Assembly: GCA_026417655.1 (NCBI GenBank)
Contig: JAOACS010000031.1
Coordinates: 1 to 64,000 of the forward strand
Length of the DNA: 64,000 nucleotides
Source: Syntrophobacterales bacterium
GTDB taxonomy: Bacteria > Desulfobacterota > Syntrophobacteria > Syntrophobacterales > Thermodesulforhabdaceae
Reading direction: 5' to 3'
Positions 17,460 to 26,610 of this stretch are shown one piece after another; the stretch's first letter is position 1, and every line of letters begins with the position of its first letter. Both the position numbers and the translations under genes were made by a program. A model generated the notes under the pieces. The model ran no database searches. It saw nothing but the letters and a program-made list of their open reading frames with translations, and was not told the DNA's origin.

Positions 17460-19124
17460 ATGGGCAACATGGCCAATTATAGCGATAGAGTAAAGTTAGT
17501 GTTTCACCGAGGGGTTACCCCCTATTGGAAACGGTGGGGAGCAGCCCTTTTTTGCTCCATCTTTATAACAGTTCTCTTTGTTTCCCTTCACTGGGATAAA
17601 ATCGCCCTAGGTTATGGCTCCAGTGGGTCTCTTTTGACATTCATCCTAATCCTTGCCTTATTCTATACCACCATAAGTGTAATGCCCTTTTCTATTGGAC
17701 TTCGCCACTTTGGGCTATTAAGGCTTAAGGACAGGGATGTGTTTTTACTATCCGCCATAGTTATTCTCTATGCCTGTATCGCCTTTTGGTTAGCCCATAT
17801 TCAATTCAAAGTCTACGGAGAGGGGTTTTCGCTAAACAGAACATTTTTCTTCGGAAATGAGCTGGACCTATTAACCCTTGTCATACCCATCACAGCAGCC
17901 CCCATGATTGTTACAACCTTTTTCAACGTATCCCTAGGTTATCTCTTCTCCTTCACATTATGTTTTGTTGTAGCCTTTCTTTGTCGAGGAGGACTGTGGA
18001 CTTTTATATATCTATTTCTTAGCTCAATTCTTAGTGTCCACCTATTACATCCCTACCATGATCGCATGAAACCAATAAGAACTGGCTTTTGGATTGGGAT
18101 TTTTCAGGCTACCTTTGTCGCCCTCTCTTTGCTTATCTTTACAGGGGCGGACTGGAGTTTTCTCTTTTCCCACATCGCCGCTTCTCTCATTAGTGGCCTC
18201 TTTTCAGGTGTCTTAGCTTCAGGTTTCATTCCCCTTGTGGAACACCTCTTCAATTACACCACCGACATGCGACTTATGGAGCTTGCATCAATAAACCATC
18301 CCCTCCTTCGGGAGCTTATGATTCAAGCCCCTGGTACATATCACCATAGCCTCATTGTTGGCACAATGGCGGAGGCAGCAGCAAATTCAATAGGAGCCAA
18401 CGGGTTGCTCGCCAAAGTCGCTGCCTACTACCACGACATTGGCAAAATAAAAAAGCCTCTATACTTTATTGAAAACCAGTTTAGCTCCGAAAACCGTCAC
18501 GAAAAACTAGCGCCATCTATGAGTAGTCTGATTCTGATCTCCCATGTTAAGGATGGCGTTGAGCTCGCAAAGCAATATAAGCTTGGTCAACAAATAATAG
18601 ACATTATACAGCAACATCACGGCACTAACCTGATCTCCTACTTCTACAACAAGGCGTTAGAGCTCCGAAGTAAAACCAAACAATCCAAAAAGGGGATCGA
18701 GCCTCCACCGGTAAACATTGAAGATTATCGCTATCCAGGTCCCAAGCCACAAACAAAGGAAGCCGGCCTGGTTATGCTTGCAGACATTGCAGAGGCGGCA
18801 TGTAGATCTCTTTCCAATCCTACACCGGCCCGAATTCAGGGCATGGTATCAAAAATCATCAATCAGGCATTCACAGATGGTCAGCTCGACAACTGCGAAC
18901 TAACCCTTAAAGATCTCCACCAGATTGCTAAACATTTCTACCAAATTCTTGCAGCCATTCATCACAAGCGTATCGAATACCCACAACAACAACAGGGTCT
19001 AGACACTAAAAAGGATGCAACAAATGAACGAGGTGATGATTCAAAACGCACAGCTACAACAGGAAATCAACCTCCAGAGATTGGAAAAGTCAGCCAACCA
19101 TATCTTAGACGCCTTGGGTTGTGA
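17460..19124 (+). CDS. 7TM-HD family phosphodiesterase lacking the extracytoplasmic domain
   Basis: A membrane protein of the YqfF/PgpH type. About seven to eight hydrophobic segments occupy residues 25-290. A cytoplasmic HD domain follows, with HHSLIVGTMAEAAANSIG and AYYHDIGKIKKP carrying the metal-binding His/Asp pairs and QQHHGTNLISYFY further on. PgpH hydrolyses cyclic di-AMP in Firmicutes; the substrate in this lineage is not established. Typical members have a roughly 250-residue extracytoplasmic domain after the first helix, but here the second helix follows within about 15 residues. An in-frame ATG at 17391 would overlap the PhoH-like gene by 47 bases. Neither start has a clear ribosome-binding site. 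Confidence 0.85.
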   Translation: MGNMANYSDRVKLVFHRGVTPYWKRWGAALFCSIFITVLFVSLHWDKIALGYGSSGSLLTFILILALFYTTISVMPFSIGLRHFGLLRLKDRDVFLLSAIVILYACIAFWLAHIQFKVYGEGFSLNRTFFFGNELDLLTLVIPITAAPMIVTTFFNVSLGYLFSFTLCFVVAFLCRGGLWTFIYLFLSSILSVHLLHPYHDRMKPIRTGFWIGIFQATFVALSLLIFTGADWSFLFSHIAASLISGLFSGVLASGFIPLVEHLFNYTTDMRLMELASINHPLLRELMIQAPGTYHHSLIVGTMAEAAANSIGANGLLAKVAAYYHDIGKIKKPLYFIENQFSSENRHEKLAPSMSSLILISHVKDGVELAKQYKLGQQIIDIIQQHHGTNLISYFYNKALELRSKTKQSKKGIEPPPVNIEDYRYPGPKPQTKEAGLVMLADIAEAACRSLSNPTPARIQGMVSKIINQAFTDGQLDNCELTLKDLHQIAKHFYQILAAIHHKRIEYPQQQQGLDTKKDATNERGDDSKRTATTGNQPPEIGKVSQPYLRRLGL

Positions 19125-19518
19125 CGGGATCGAGTTGAGCATTCTCCTTACTGACGATGATACCATAAGGGATCTAAAATTTCGCTACATGGGTATCGAT
19201 GAGCCAACAGACGTATTAGCCTTTCCAATGGAGGATCCCTTGTCTTCCAGTGAAAATCGTCTTAGGATGCTAGGTGACGTGGTAATCTCCGTTACAACAG
19301 CAAGCAATATGGCAAGAGAGAAGGGATACTCCCTTGAGATGATAATGGATCTTCTTTTGGTTCATGGCATCTTGCATCTTCTTGGGTATGACCATTCTAC
19401 ACCAGAAGAAGCCTCAACCATGGATACAAAGACATTGGAGTTACTATTATCTCTTGGTTATGATCCTTCATTGTGGACATGGTATCTTACAGAGAACGAA
19501 GGAAGTAAAGGAGAGTAA
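19024..19518 (+). CDS. ybeY: Endoribonuclease YbeY
   Basis: A 164-residue zinc-dependent RNase of the YbeY family, identified by [11 protein letters not shown] (about residues 116-126), whose three histidines bind the metal. [17 protein letters not shown] is the conserved substrate-groove region. It acts in 16S rRNA 3'-end maturation and ribosome quality control. The start at 19024 has AAGGA correctly spaced, overlapping the end of the HD gene by about 100 bases. An ATG at 19036 gives an N-terminus (MIQNAQ) that also fits the family. It clusters with the PhoH-like and 7TM-HD genes, a common bacterial arrangement. Confidence 0.95.
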   Translation: MNEVMIQNAQLQQEINLQRLEKSANHILDALGCDGIELSILLTDDDTIRDLKFRYMGIDEPTDVLAFPMEDPLSSSENRLRMLGDVVISVTTASNMAREKGYSLEMIMDLLLVHGILHLLGYDHSTPEEASTMDTKTLELLLSLGYDPSLWTWYLTENEGSKGE

Positions 19519-19522
19519 TTCT

Positions 19523-20257
19523 ATGGCTAGGCTGGCCGTAAATGTTGATCACGTAGCGACCCTTAGACAGGCGAGAAGAGCAAAAAACCCAGATCCAGTA
19601 GCAGCAGCTATTCTTGCAGAACTGGGAGGGGCGAATGGCATTGTGGTCCACCTAAGAGAAGATCGACGCCATATTCAGGATAGAGACCTTGAGCTACTTC
19701 GAAAAACTGTAAAAACTCACCTAAACTTAGAAATGGCAACCACTGAGGAAATGATCTCTATAGCCACGCGAATAAAGCCAGATCGGGTAACTCTCGTCCC
19801 TGAAAGAAGGGAAGAACTCACCACCGAAGGTGGTTTAAATGTCTTAGATCAGGAAGGACGTCTTCAGGATATAATCTCGGTCCTTCACAAAAATGGTATA
19901 GAAGTTAGTCTCTTCATAGATCCAGCAATTTCACAAATTCAGGCTGCCAGTAGAGTTGGAGCTGATGTTGTAGAACTTCATACGGGCATCTTTGCAGAAG
20001 CCGAGACTAAGGAGGAAAGGCGGCGTCAATTCGAAATCCTTCGTAACGCTGCAAAGGCTGCTCGAGAGCTAGGACTCCACGTTCATGCTGGCCATGGTGT
20101 CGATTATGAAAATATATTGTGGCTAAGGGAAATCCCGGAGATTGAAGAGTTCAGCATAGGACACGCCATTATCGCGAGGGCTATTCTTGTAGGTATGGAA
20201 AAGGCTGTAAGAGATATGGTAGAACTTATCAGGAATCCTCTTGAACGAGGCAAATAG
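19523..20257 (+). CDS. pdxJ: Pyridoxine 5'-phosphate synthase
   Basis: A 244-residue TIM-barrel enzyme. The N-terminus [16 protein letters not shown], the [14 protein letters not shown] segment and the C-terminal [14 protein letters not shown] are all diagnostic. It condenses 3-amino-2-oxopropyl phosphate with deoxyxylulose 5-phosphate in DXP-dependent vitamin B6 synthesis. The start is the ATG at 19523, four bases after the ybeY stop and preceded by AAAGGAGAG. The open frame extends upstream to 19364 inside ybeY, but that part is not PdxJ. Confidence 0.97.
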   Translation: MARLAVNVDHVATLRQARRAKNPDPVAAAILAELGGANGIVVHLREDRRHIQDRDLELLRKTVKTHLNLEMATTEEMISIATRIKPDRVTLVPERREELTTEGGLNVLDQEGRLQDIISVLHKNGIEVSLFIDPAISQIQAASRVGADVVELHTGIFAEAETKEERRRQFEILRNAAKAARELGLHVHAGHGVDYENILWLREIPEIEEFSIGHAIIARAILVGMEKAVRDMVELIRNPLERGK

Positions 20258-20259
20258 AA

Positions 20260-20643
20260 GTGGCGATACGTGGAATCGGAGTTGACATAGTGCATATTCC
20301 TCGAATTGAAATGGCCCTGTCAAAATGGGGAGACCGCTTCCGTAGAAGGATCTTCACCGAAAGAGAGCTTTTTGCAGCCAGGAGTCGATCAAAGGAAGGA
20401 CTTTTTCTTGCTCTACGATTCGCCGCTAAAGAAGCCTTTGCCAAAGCTGTGGGGACAGGAATAAGAGATCCCCTGAAGTGGCGTGACATAGAGGTGGTAT
20501 CAAATGAGTTAGGACGTCCTGAAATTGTCCTTTCCAATAGGCTAGAAACATGGTGTAAGGCTATGAACATACATCGGTGGTATCTCAGTTTATCCGATGA
20601 TAGGGACTATGCTATAGCCTTTGTCGTTCTTGAGGGAGATTAA
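20260..20643 (+). CDS. acpS: Holo-[acyl-carrier-protein] synthase
   Basis: A 127-residue 4'-phosphopantetheinyl transferase of the AcpS type. GIGVDIVHIPRIEMAL at the N-terminus and RFAAKEAFAKAVGTG (about residues 50-64) carry the magnesium-binding Asp and Glu. It transfers phosphopantetheine from CoA to apo-ACP. It starts with GTG two bases after pdxJ and ends two bases before nnrDE, so it is tightly operonic. The pdxJ-acpS-nnrDE-tsaE order is widely conserved. Confidence 0.95.
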   Translation: MAIRGIGVDIVHIPRIEMALSKWGDRFRRRIFTERELFAARSRSKEGLFLALRFAAKEAFAKAVGTGIRDPLKWRDIEVVSNELGRPEIVLSNRLETWCKAMNIHRWYLSLSDDRDYAIAFVVLEGD

Positions 20644-20645
20644 AG

Positions 20646-22205
20646 ATGTATCTAGTGACTGCCCAGGAAATGGCAGAGATTGATCGGTTTACAATTCAAA
20701 AAATCGGCATCCCTGGCATTGTTCTTATGGAAAATGCTGCAAGAGGTGCCTGTCAATTTTTTCAGGAAGTTCTTCCAGATCTTCTAAAAAAATCCATTGC
20801 CGTGGTTTCAGGTCCCGGAAACAACGGAGGTGATGGTCTAGCTATAGCAAGAATTCTTTATGGGAAGGGTGCTAGCGTGAAGGTGTTTTGCCTAAAGTCT
20901 CCCCAGCATTTTTCTCAGGATGCTCTCCTTAATTACGAAATCGTCACAAACCTTGGCTTACCTGTCTATTTTTTAAGCGAAGAAGAGGGTAAAGAATGGG
21001 ATCTATTATCCAAGAGTGCAATCGTCATAGATGCTTTACTCGGCACTGGACTTACTCGGGAGGTGACAGGTGTTTTCAAAAAAGCCATCGATCACATAAA
21101 TAGCATGGGAGTCCCTGTACTTTCTGTAGACATCCCATCAGGAGTTGATGGCTCAACGGGAAAGATCATGGGAACAGCCATAAGTGCCTACGCGACAGCA
21201 ACCTTTGGACTTCCTAAAATAGGTCATGTATGCTGGCCCGGTATGCGTTACGTAGGAAAATTAGGGGTTATAGACATAGGCATTCCCCCTTCGGTTATCG
21301 AACAACATCGAATAACCCGTTATCTACTAACGGCCGAATTTATGGCTAAGACCATGGAATCACGACCTCTAACAACCCATAAGGGCCAGGCAGGACATGT
21401 GGCTATACTAGCAGGCTCCCCCGGCAAAACAGGTGCTGCAGCTATGGCAGCCCTTGCAGCATTGAGAGGGGGAGCTGGGCTTGTAACCCTCATGACCCCT
21501 AGGAGTCTAAACCCCATCTTTGAAGTAAAACTCACTGAACCTATGACTCTTCCCCTTCCTGAAACAGAAGGTCAGTCGGTTTCTTTAGAAGCCTTAGATG
21601 AGATTATGGACTTTATCTCCAACAAACAGTGCTTAGCTGTTGGACCAGGCGCCTCTCTACATCCAGAAACTCAGGAGCTAATGCGTCAACTCATCGTTAC
21701 TTCACCATGCCCTGTTGTTGCGGACGCAGATGCCCTCACAAGTCTTGTGGGACGTTGTAACATTCTACGGGATGCTACCTCCCCTGTAGTGATAACCCCT
21801 CACCCTGGTGAAATGGCAAGACTTCTTGAAATTTCTACAGTGGATGTGCAGGCCAATCGTATTAAGGTAGCCGAATTATTTGCAAAGGATTTCGAAGTTA
21901 TTGTGGTACTGAAGGGACATAGAACCGTAGTGGCCGATCCTTCCGGAAGAGTTGCTATAAATACTACAGGAAATCCTGCTATGGCTTCTGGTGGAATGGG
22001 AGATATACTTACGGGATTAATAACCTCCCTTATTGGTCAGGGACTCGATGCCTTTGAAGCCGCATGTGTAGGGGTCTTCGTTCATGGACTGGCGGCCGAT
22101 AGAATTGTGGAAAGGAAAAATTGGGGCTCTCGAGGGTTAGCTGCTACAGATCTCTTAGATGAAATTCCAAGAATTTTACGAGAGTTAGAAAAACAAGGTT
22201 CATAG
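20646..22205 (+). CDS. nnrDE: Bifunctional NAD(P)H-hydrate epimerase/dehydratase
   Basis: A 519-residue fusion. The N-terminal YjeF_N domain (about 1-215) has VSGPGNNGGDGLAIARIL and LSVDIPSGVDGSTG and epimerises hydrated NAD(P)H. The C-terminal ribokinase-like dehydratase (about 225-510) has ILAGSPGKTGAAAMAAL, VVITPHPGEMARLL and NPAMASGGMGDILTGLI, the last being the nucleotide-binding glycine region. Together they repair NADHX and NADPHX at the expense of ADP. It lies between acpS and tsaE in the same direction with very short spacers. Confidence 0.96.
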   Translation: MYLVTAQEMAEIDRFTIQKIGIPGIVLMENAARGACQFFQEVLPDLLKKSIAVVSGPGNNGGDGLAIARILYGKGASVKVFCLKSPQHFSQDALLNYEIVTNLGLPVYFLSEEEGKEWDLLSKSAIVIDALLGTGLTREVTGVFKKAIDHINSMGVPVLSVDIPSGVDGSTGKIMGTAISAYATATFGLPKIGHVCWPGMRYVGKLGVIDIGIPPSVIEQHRITRYLLTAEFMAKTMESRPLTTHKGQAGHVAILAGSPGKTGAAAMAALAALRGGAGLVTLMTPRSLNPIFEVKLTEPMTLPLPETEGQSVSLEALDEIMDFISNKQCLAVGPGASLHPETQELMRQLIVTSPCPVVADADALTSLVGRCNILRDATSPVVITPHPGEMARLLEISTVDVQANRIKVAELFAKDFEVIVVLKGHRTVVADPSGRVAINTTGNPAMASGGMGDILTGLITSLIGQGLDAFEAACVGVFVHGLAADRIVERKNWGSRGLAATDLLDEIPRILRELEKQGS

Positions 22206-22225
22206 AACTAACGGGGTTTTCTAAG

Positions 22226-22666
22226 ATGTCAGAAAAATATACAACAAGATCTCCGGAGGAAACTGTAGCTCTAGGAAGAACCTTTGGATCCCGCCTTAAG
22301 CCAGGAGATGTGGTAGCCCTTTGGGGAGACCTGGGTTCTGGGAAGACGACCTTTACCCGGGGAATTGCTCAATCCCTTGGAATTCCTCCCTCTATACCCA
22401 TTACCAGTCCCACCTTTACAATAATAAACGAATACTTAGGAACAACTAGACTCTACCATATTGACCTTTATAGGATTAGGGGATCAGAGGATGTCGAATC
22501 CATAGCCCTTAGGGAAATTCTTTATGGAAATGGCGTATCTGTAATAGAATGGCCTGATCGGCTAGGAATTGATGGGCTTCCTGAAAACAGATGGGATATT
22601 TTATTCGATATCTTAGACGAAAATGGGCGATTAATAACCATAGAGTGGATTTCTACAGGTGACTAA
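22226..22666 (+). CDS. tsaE: tRNA threonylcarbamoyladenosine synthesis ATPase TsaE
   Basis: A 146-residue P-loop protein with Walker A GDLGSGKTTFTRGIAQSLG and the family motifs SPTFTIINEY and YHIDLYR, plus VIEWPDRLG near the end. It works with TsaB, TsaC and TsaD in making t6A37 in ANN-decoding tRNAs; those genes are not in the window. It ends the run that begins with the PhoH-like gene and lies 20 bases after nnrDE. Confidence 0.95.
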   Translation: MSEKYTTRSPEETVALGRTFGSRLKPGDVVALWGDLGSGKTTFTRGIAQSLGIPPSIPITSPTFTIINEYLGTTRLYHIDLYRIRGSEDVESIALREILYGNGVSVIEWPDRLGIDGLPENRWDILFDILDENGRLITIEWISTGD

Positions 22667-22788
22667 TAAGGTCTCTAATACCTTCACACATATTCTAAGA
22701 TTTTTCTTTCAAATGGGCCTATTTTTTGCTACATAAGCGAGCCTCGGTTTTGCCCAACTCAAAATTATAGCAAGAGGTGTAAAGAAAC

Positions 22789-24858
22789 ATGACAACCCAG
22801 ATTGATAGGTTAAGAAACATCGGTATAAGTGCCCACATAGATTCGGGAAAGACAACTCTAACAGAGCGTATTCTCTACTATACCAGAAGAATTCACACCG
22901 TCCATGATGTAAAGGATGGTCATGGCCCCACTATGGATTTTATGGAGCTTGAACGTGAGCGAGGCATTACCATCCAATCGGCGGCTACCTACTGTTATTG
23001 GAAAGGGCACGAGATCAATATAATAGATACCCCTGGTCACGTGGACTTTACGATTGAAGTTGAAAGGGCCCTTAGAGTGCTCGATGGAGCGGTGCTTGTG
23101 CTATGCGCTGTTGCCGGAGTCCAGTCTCAGTCTATAACGGTGGACAGGCAGATGCGTCGTTACAATGTGCCTCGCATCGCATTTATAAACAAGTGTGATA
23201 GGATCGGTGCTAATCCCTTTAGAGTTGTTGATCAGATTAGAGACCGCCTTAATCACAACGCGGTGCTTCTTCAGCTTCCATGGGGCCTTGAAGGAGATTT
23301 CAAGGGAGTTATAGATCTCGTAAAAATGAAGGCCTACTCCTTTGAGGGAATTCTTGGAGACAATGTGGTGGAACATGAAATCCCCGAAGAGTATTTGGAA
23401 CTAGCCCAACAGAAGAGAGAAGAGCTCCTCGATATCGCATCGCTATTTTCCGACGACCTGACCGAAGCTGTGCTAGAGGATGCTGTGACGGAAACTCTCA
23501 TCAATGACGCCATAAGACGGGGCACCCTATCTCTTAGGTTAACTCCCGTGTTCCTCGGATCGGCATATAAAAATAAGGGCGTTCAATTACTTCTCGATGG
23601 AGTGATTAATTATCTTCCAAGCCCTCTGGATGTATCGGTAGAAGCATACCAGATGGGGGAACAGGATGAATCTATACCTGTAGCCCTCTCTCCCAATCCA
23701 GAGGCTCCCCTTGTGATGCTCGCCTTTAAACTGGAAATAAGCCGTTATGGACAACTTACCTTCTTTAGAATCTATCAAGGAAAGCTCCGCAGAGGAGACA
23801 CCATAGTTAATATGCGAACGGGGCAAAAGGTTAAAGTTGGTCGACTCGGTCGGATGCACGCTCATGAGATGGAAGAGATAAATGAAGCTCTCTCTGGCGA
23901 GATAGTGGTCCTTTTTGGGATAGACTGCGTCTCAGGTGACACCTTTACCGATGGTTCAATAAGGTATGTGATGACATCCATGCATGTTCCGGCTCCAGTC
24001 ATCTCCCTTGCCATAAAACCAGAGAATCGGGACTCCCAAATAAAAATTAGCAAGGCTCTAAACCGATTCACAAAGGAAGATCCAACCTTTCGTTCTTATG
24101 TAGATGAAGAAACAGGAGATACAATTATCTCAGGGATGGGAGAACTTCATCTTGAGGTCTATATTGAACGGATGAGACGGGAGTATCAGGCTCAGGTAGA
24201 AGTGAGCCCACCACAGGTAGCCTACCGGGAAACCATTACTAAACGGGCAGACTTTGACTATACCCATAAAAAACAGACGGGAGGAGCAGGACAATACGGA
24301 CGAGTTGTTGGATACATCGAGCCCCTGGAAGAAGGTGAATACGAGTTTGTTAACGAAATTGTGGGAGGAGCGATTCCTAAGGAGTTCATCCCTTCTTGCG
24401 ATACAGGCTTTCGTTCATGTCTTACTAAAGGAAGGCTTGGGGGTTACCCAATTGTGGGAGTTCGAGTAGTCCTAAAGGATGGAGCATACCACCCCGTTGA
24501 TTCCTCAGATATCGCCTTTCAACAGGCGGCGATAGGAGCCTTTAGATTGGCCTATGAAAAGGCCCAACCTATACTACTTGAACCAATAATGAGAGTCGTC
24601 GTAGAGACACCAACGGAATTTCAGGGGGCGGTGTTAGGAAGCCTCAATCAAAGGCGAGGCATCATAGTAAGCACCTCGGAAGACAGATCCTTTTCAACGG
24701 TAGAAGCAGAAGTCCCTTTGGCGGAAATGTTTGGATACGCTACGGCTCTTCGCTCTATCACTCAGGGGAAGGCGGAATTTACGATGGAATTTTCTAGATA
24801 TAATCCTGTGCCTAAACATATCACAGATGATATTGTAAAAGCGAAAAAGTCGAAATAA
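22789..24858 (+). CDS. fusA: Elongation factor G, spd/mitochondrial-like type
   Basis: A 689-residue translational GTPase. G1 is [19 protein letters not shown]2 RGITIQSA, G3 DTPGHVDF and G4 NKCD; the usual domains II-V follow. The form [20 protein letters not shown], in place of HIDAGKTTTTERIL, is what I know from mitochondrial EF-G1 and the spirochaete/planctomycete/delta-proteobacterial spdEFG1 group, which acts in translocation. It is a lone gene rather than part of an rpsLG-fusA-tuf operon, consistent with that type. A second EF-G for ribosome recycling may exist elsewhere. About 120 bases upstream are AT-rich with no clear promoter. Confidence 0.93.
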   Translation: MTTQIDRLRNIGISAHIDSGKTTLTERILYYTRRIHTVHDVKDGHGPTMDFMELERERGITIQSAATYCYWKGHEINIIDTPGHVDFTIEVERALRVLDGAVLVLCAVAGVQSQSITVDRQMRRYNVPRIAFINKCDRIGANPFRVVDQIRDRLNHNAVLLQLPWGLEGDFKGVIDLVKMKAYSFEGILGDNVVEHEIPEEYLELAQQKREELLDIASLFSDDLTEAVLEDAVTETLINDAIRRGTLSLRLTPVFLGSAYKNKGVQLLLDGVINYLPSPLDVSVEAYQMGEQDESIPVALSPNPEAPLVMLAFKLEISRYGQLTFFRIYQGKLRRGDTIVNMRTGQKVKVGRLGRMHAHEMEEINEALSGEIVVLFGIDCVSGDTFTDGSIRYVMTSMHVPAPVISLAIKPENRDSQIKISKALNRFTKEDPTFRSYVDEETGDTIISGMGELHLEVYIERMRREYQAQVEVSPPQVAYRETITKRADFDYTHKKQTGGAGQYGRVVGYIEPLEEGEYEFVNEIVGGAIPKEFIPSCDTGFRSCLTKGRLGGYPIVGVRVVLKDGAYHPVDSSDIAFQQAAIGAFRLAYEKAQPILLEPIMRVVVETPTEFQGAVLGSLNQRRGIIVSTSEDRSFSTVEAEVPLAEMFGYATALRSITQGKAEFTMEFSRYNPVPKHITDDIVKAKKSK

Positions 24859-24886
24859 ACTCGATACAACTTGAAGGAGGATCGGC

Positions 24887-25567
24887 GTGGAAGAGCTTAA
24901 CTTTCCCTACGTGTCAGCGGGATTGGAAACAATCTCGTCCCTTAAACCGGAAGAGATAGGTGTGGTTATGGCAAGAGCTGGAGTTGGAAAAACCGCCTTT
25001 CTCTGTCTTCTTGCTCTAGAGGAAATAAGACAGGGAGGTAGAGTCCTACATGTTTGTGTGGATGAAACACCCGATAAGATAAAAACCTGGTATGAAGAAA
25101 TTCTAAGAACCTACTGTAAGAATTTGCCAAGGGCTATAATTAAAGAGATGGTATCGAAAACCGATCCCCTAAGGTTTATTGCCTCATTTTTACATAATAG
25201 TTTTTCTCTTCAGAGATTAAGAGAGCTTACGACCAACTTGATTGAGCAGGCAAATTTCATACCTACCCTTATCATTATGGATGGACTCGACGTAGAAAGA
25301 TTTGATGAGACCTTTTTTTCATCGCTTAAAGCATTTCTCATCGAAAAACGGATGCCCCTATGGATGTCTGCAAGGATGCATGGCCATATAAAAGAACAAA
25401 CCGAAGGGAGGGTGCCCTATCCCTGTGATACTATTGAGGGATTCCTTAACGTGGTGTTGATCCTAGAACATGATGATCAAAACACTCTTAGAATCAGGGT
25501 AGTAAAAAATAGGGAAGACTTTCCTTCCAATCTCTATCTTCCCTTCCCCTCTCCCATGTTCAAATGA
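24887..25567 (+). CDS. RecA/KaiC-like P-loop ATPase, function unknown
   Basis: A 226-residue soluble protein. Residues 25-55 hold a Walker A motif, GVVMARAGVGKTAFLCLL, followed by a strand and VDETPDKIKTWYEE. A Walker B-like LIIMDGLDVERFDE lies near residue 130. The layout resembles single-domain KaiC/RadA-like ATPases rather than a transporter. It starts with GTG and has AAGGAGG placed correctly. It follows EF-G by 28 bases and precedes an unknown protein by 32 bases, so the three may be transcribed together. I cannot name the family or substrate. The KaiC Ser/Thr autophosphorylation motif is not visible. Confidence 0.7.
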   Translation: MEELNFPYVSAGLETISSLKPEEIGVVMARAGVGKTAFLCLLALEEIRQGGRVLHVCVDETPDKIKTWYEEILRTYCKNLPRAIIKEMVSKTDPLRFIASFLHNSFSLQRLRELTTNLIEQANFIPTLIIMDGLDVERFDETFFSSLKAFLIEKRMPLWMSARMHGHIKEQTEGRVPYPCDTIEGFLNVVLILEHDDQNTLRIRVVKNREDFPSNLYLPFPSPMFK

Positions 25568-25599
25568 GGGCACTTTAAGATAGTAAGGAGTGCTTTGAA

Positions 25600-26313
25600 A
25601 TGGAAGATGATTTGATACTATCGCTTACACGGCAGGTTCAGGAAGAGATAGTTGAAAACTATCTCAGAGAAAGACGTTTAATAGATCTCCAATTGGAGGA
25701 GTTGGATGAACTAGGCGTTAAGACCCTAAAGAAGGCCCAAAAGACATGCCACCGTTTTTCCCGTATAGGCTATCTTCTTGTGGATAACGAATTTCGGAAT
25801 CGATGGAGAATTATGGTTGGAATCTCGGAAGATTCCTACTGGTGTGGCTGCCTCACTGAGGAATTTCGCCACAATACCCGTTTTATAACCGTTACCGCCT
25901 TGACCCATAAAGGGAGGTTTAAAAGGCTTGTCCATGAGGCTTATAAACGTCTTATAGAAAGGATGGCCGAATACAGAAAACTTTATGAAACACTCCAACA
26001 ACAGATAAGAGCGGTCAATCTAAATATCGAGACTTTCCACAGGAATTTCGATCTTCTCACCATCATCCAATTCCTTAAAAGCATGGATGTTGTTGAATTA
26101 GAGAGAAAAAAATTCCTTGGAGGAAACTTCTCCCCTGAGGAACTCACCTCAATTGATAAAGCCATGTATTTTAAGCCCGCAAAGATTGAAAGATGGAATC
26201 CTCCTTCTCCCTTTGATCTACCTTCCCATGAACTTATTGAAAGGCAGCTAGATCATCTCGCTTCAGAGGTTTATACTCGCTATGGTTGGCACTTAAGAAC
26301 AATTGTAAAGTAA
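25600..26313 (+). CDS. Uncharacterised 237-residue protein paired with the ATPase
   Basis: A mostly helical, charged, soluble protein that I do not recognise. The first 50 residues (VQEEIVENYLRERRLIDLQL) and the stretch around residues 110-160 (YKRLIERMAEYRKLYETLQQ) look like coiled coil. Between them is a beta-rich part with SYWCGCLTEEF. No enzyme motif, signal peptide or membrane segment is visible. It starts 32 bases after the RecA/KaiC-like ATPase with AAGGAG near the ATG. Co-directional spacing suggests that it is a partner or adaptor of that ATPase. Confidence 0.65.
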   Translation: MEDDLILSLTRQVQEEIVENYLRERRLIDLQLEELDELGVKTLKKAQKTCHRFSRIGYLLVDNEFRNRWRIMVGISEDSYWCGCLTEEFRHNTRFITVTALTHKGRFKRLVHEAYKRLIERMAEYRKLYETLQQQIRAVNLNIETFHRNFDLLTIIQFLKSMDVVELERKKFLGGNFSPEELTSIDKAMYFKPAKIERWNPPSPFDLPSHELIERQLDHLASEVYTRYGWHLRTIVK

Positions 26314-26610
26314 TCTCACAAAGTTCCCTCAGATTCCTTATGGGAAGATATAAAAAGATTTTACATCATGAATCAATTTTTCCTTGACTCAAACTTAGCT
26401 ACTATGATACCTCGAAACTGCGCGACATGTAAAACCGATCATTACTGATACGTTGTTATAACCTGAGAGTTCGGTAGATTTTTACTGTCGTCTGTTTTCC
26501 GGATGTTCTGTGTAAAAAGGCCTGGGTTTAGTTGGTCTAATTTATGGGGGGTCAACATTTTTGGCCACTAAGGCATTATACCATCAAAAGTTAAGGAGGG
26601 AGAAGGAGCT
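26314..26610 (+). other. Long leader region before the acyl-CoA synthetase
   Basis: These 297 bases have no gene. A TTGACT at 26391-26396 lies close to TATGAT (only 13 bases between), too short for a canonical promoter. Several short AT-rich segments could serve as promoters, but none is convincing. The last 20 bases contain AAGGAGGGAGAAGGAG directly ahead of the ATG. I see no known riboswitch fold. Confidence 0.4.

Noticed and set aside
22667-22788. Search for an rpsL/rpsG-like gene or leader before EF-G
   Set aside because: Only about 120 AT-rich bases with no open frame or clear fold.
26391-26415. TTGACT...TATGAT as a promoter for the acyl-CoA synthetase
   Set aside because: The spacer is 13 bases, too short for sigma70.
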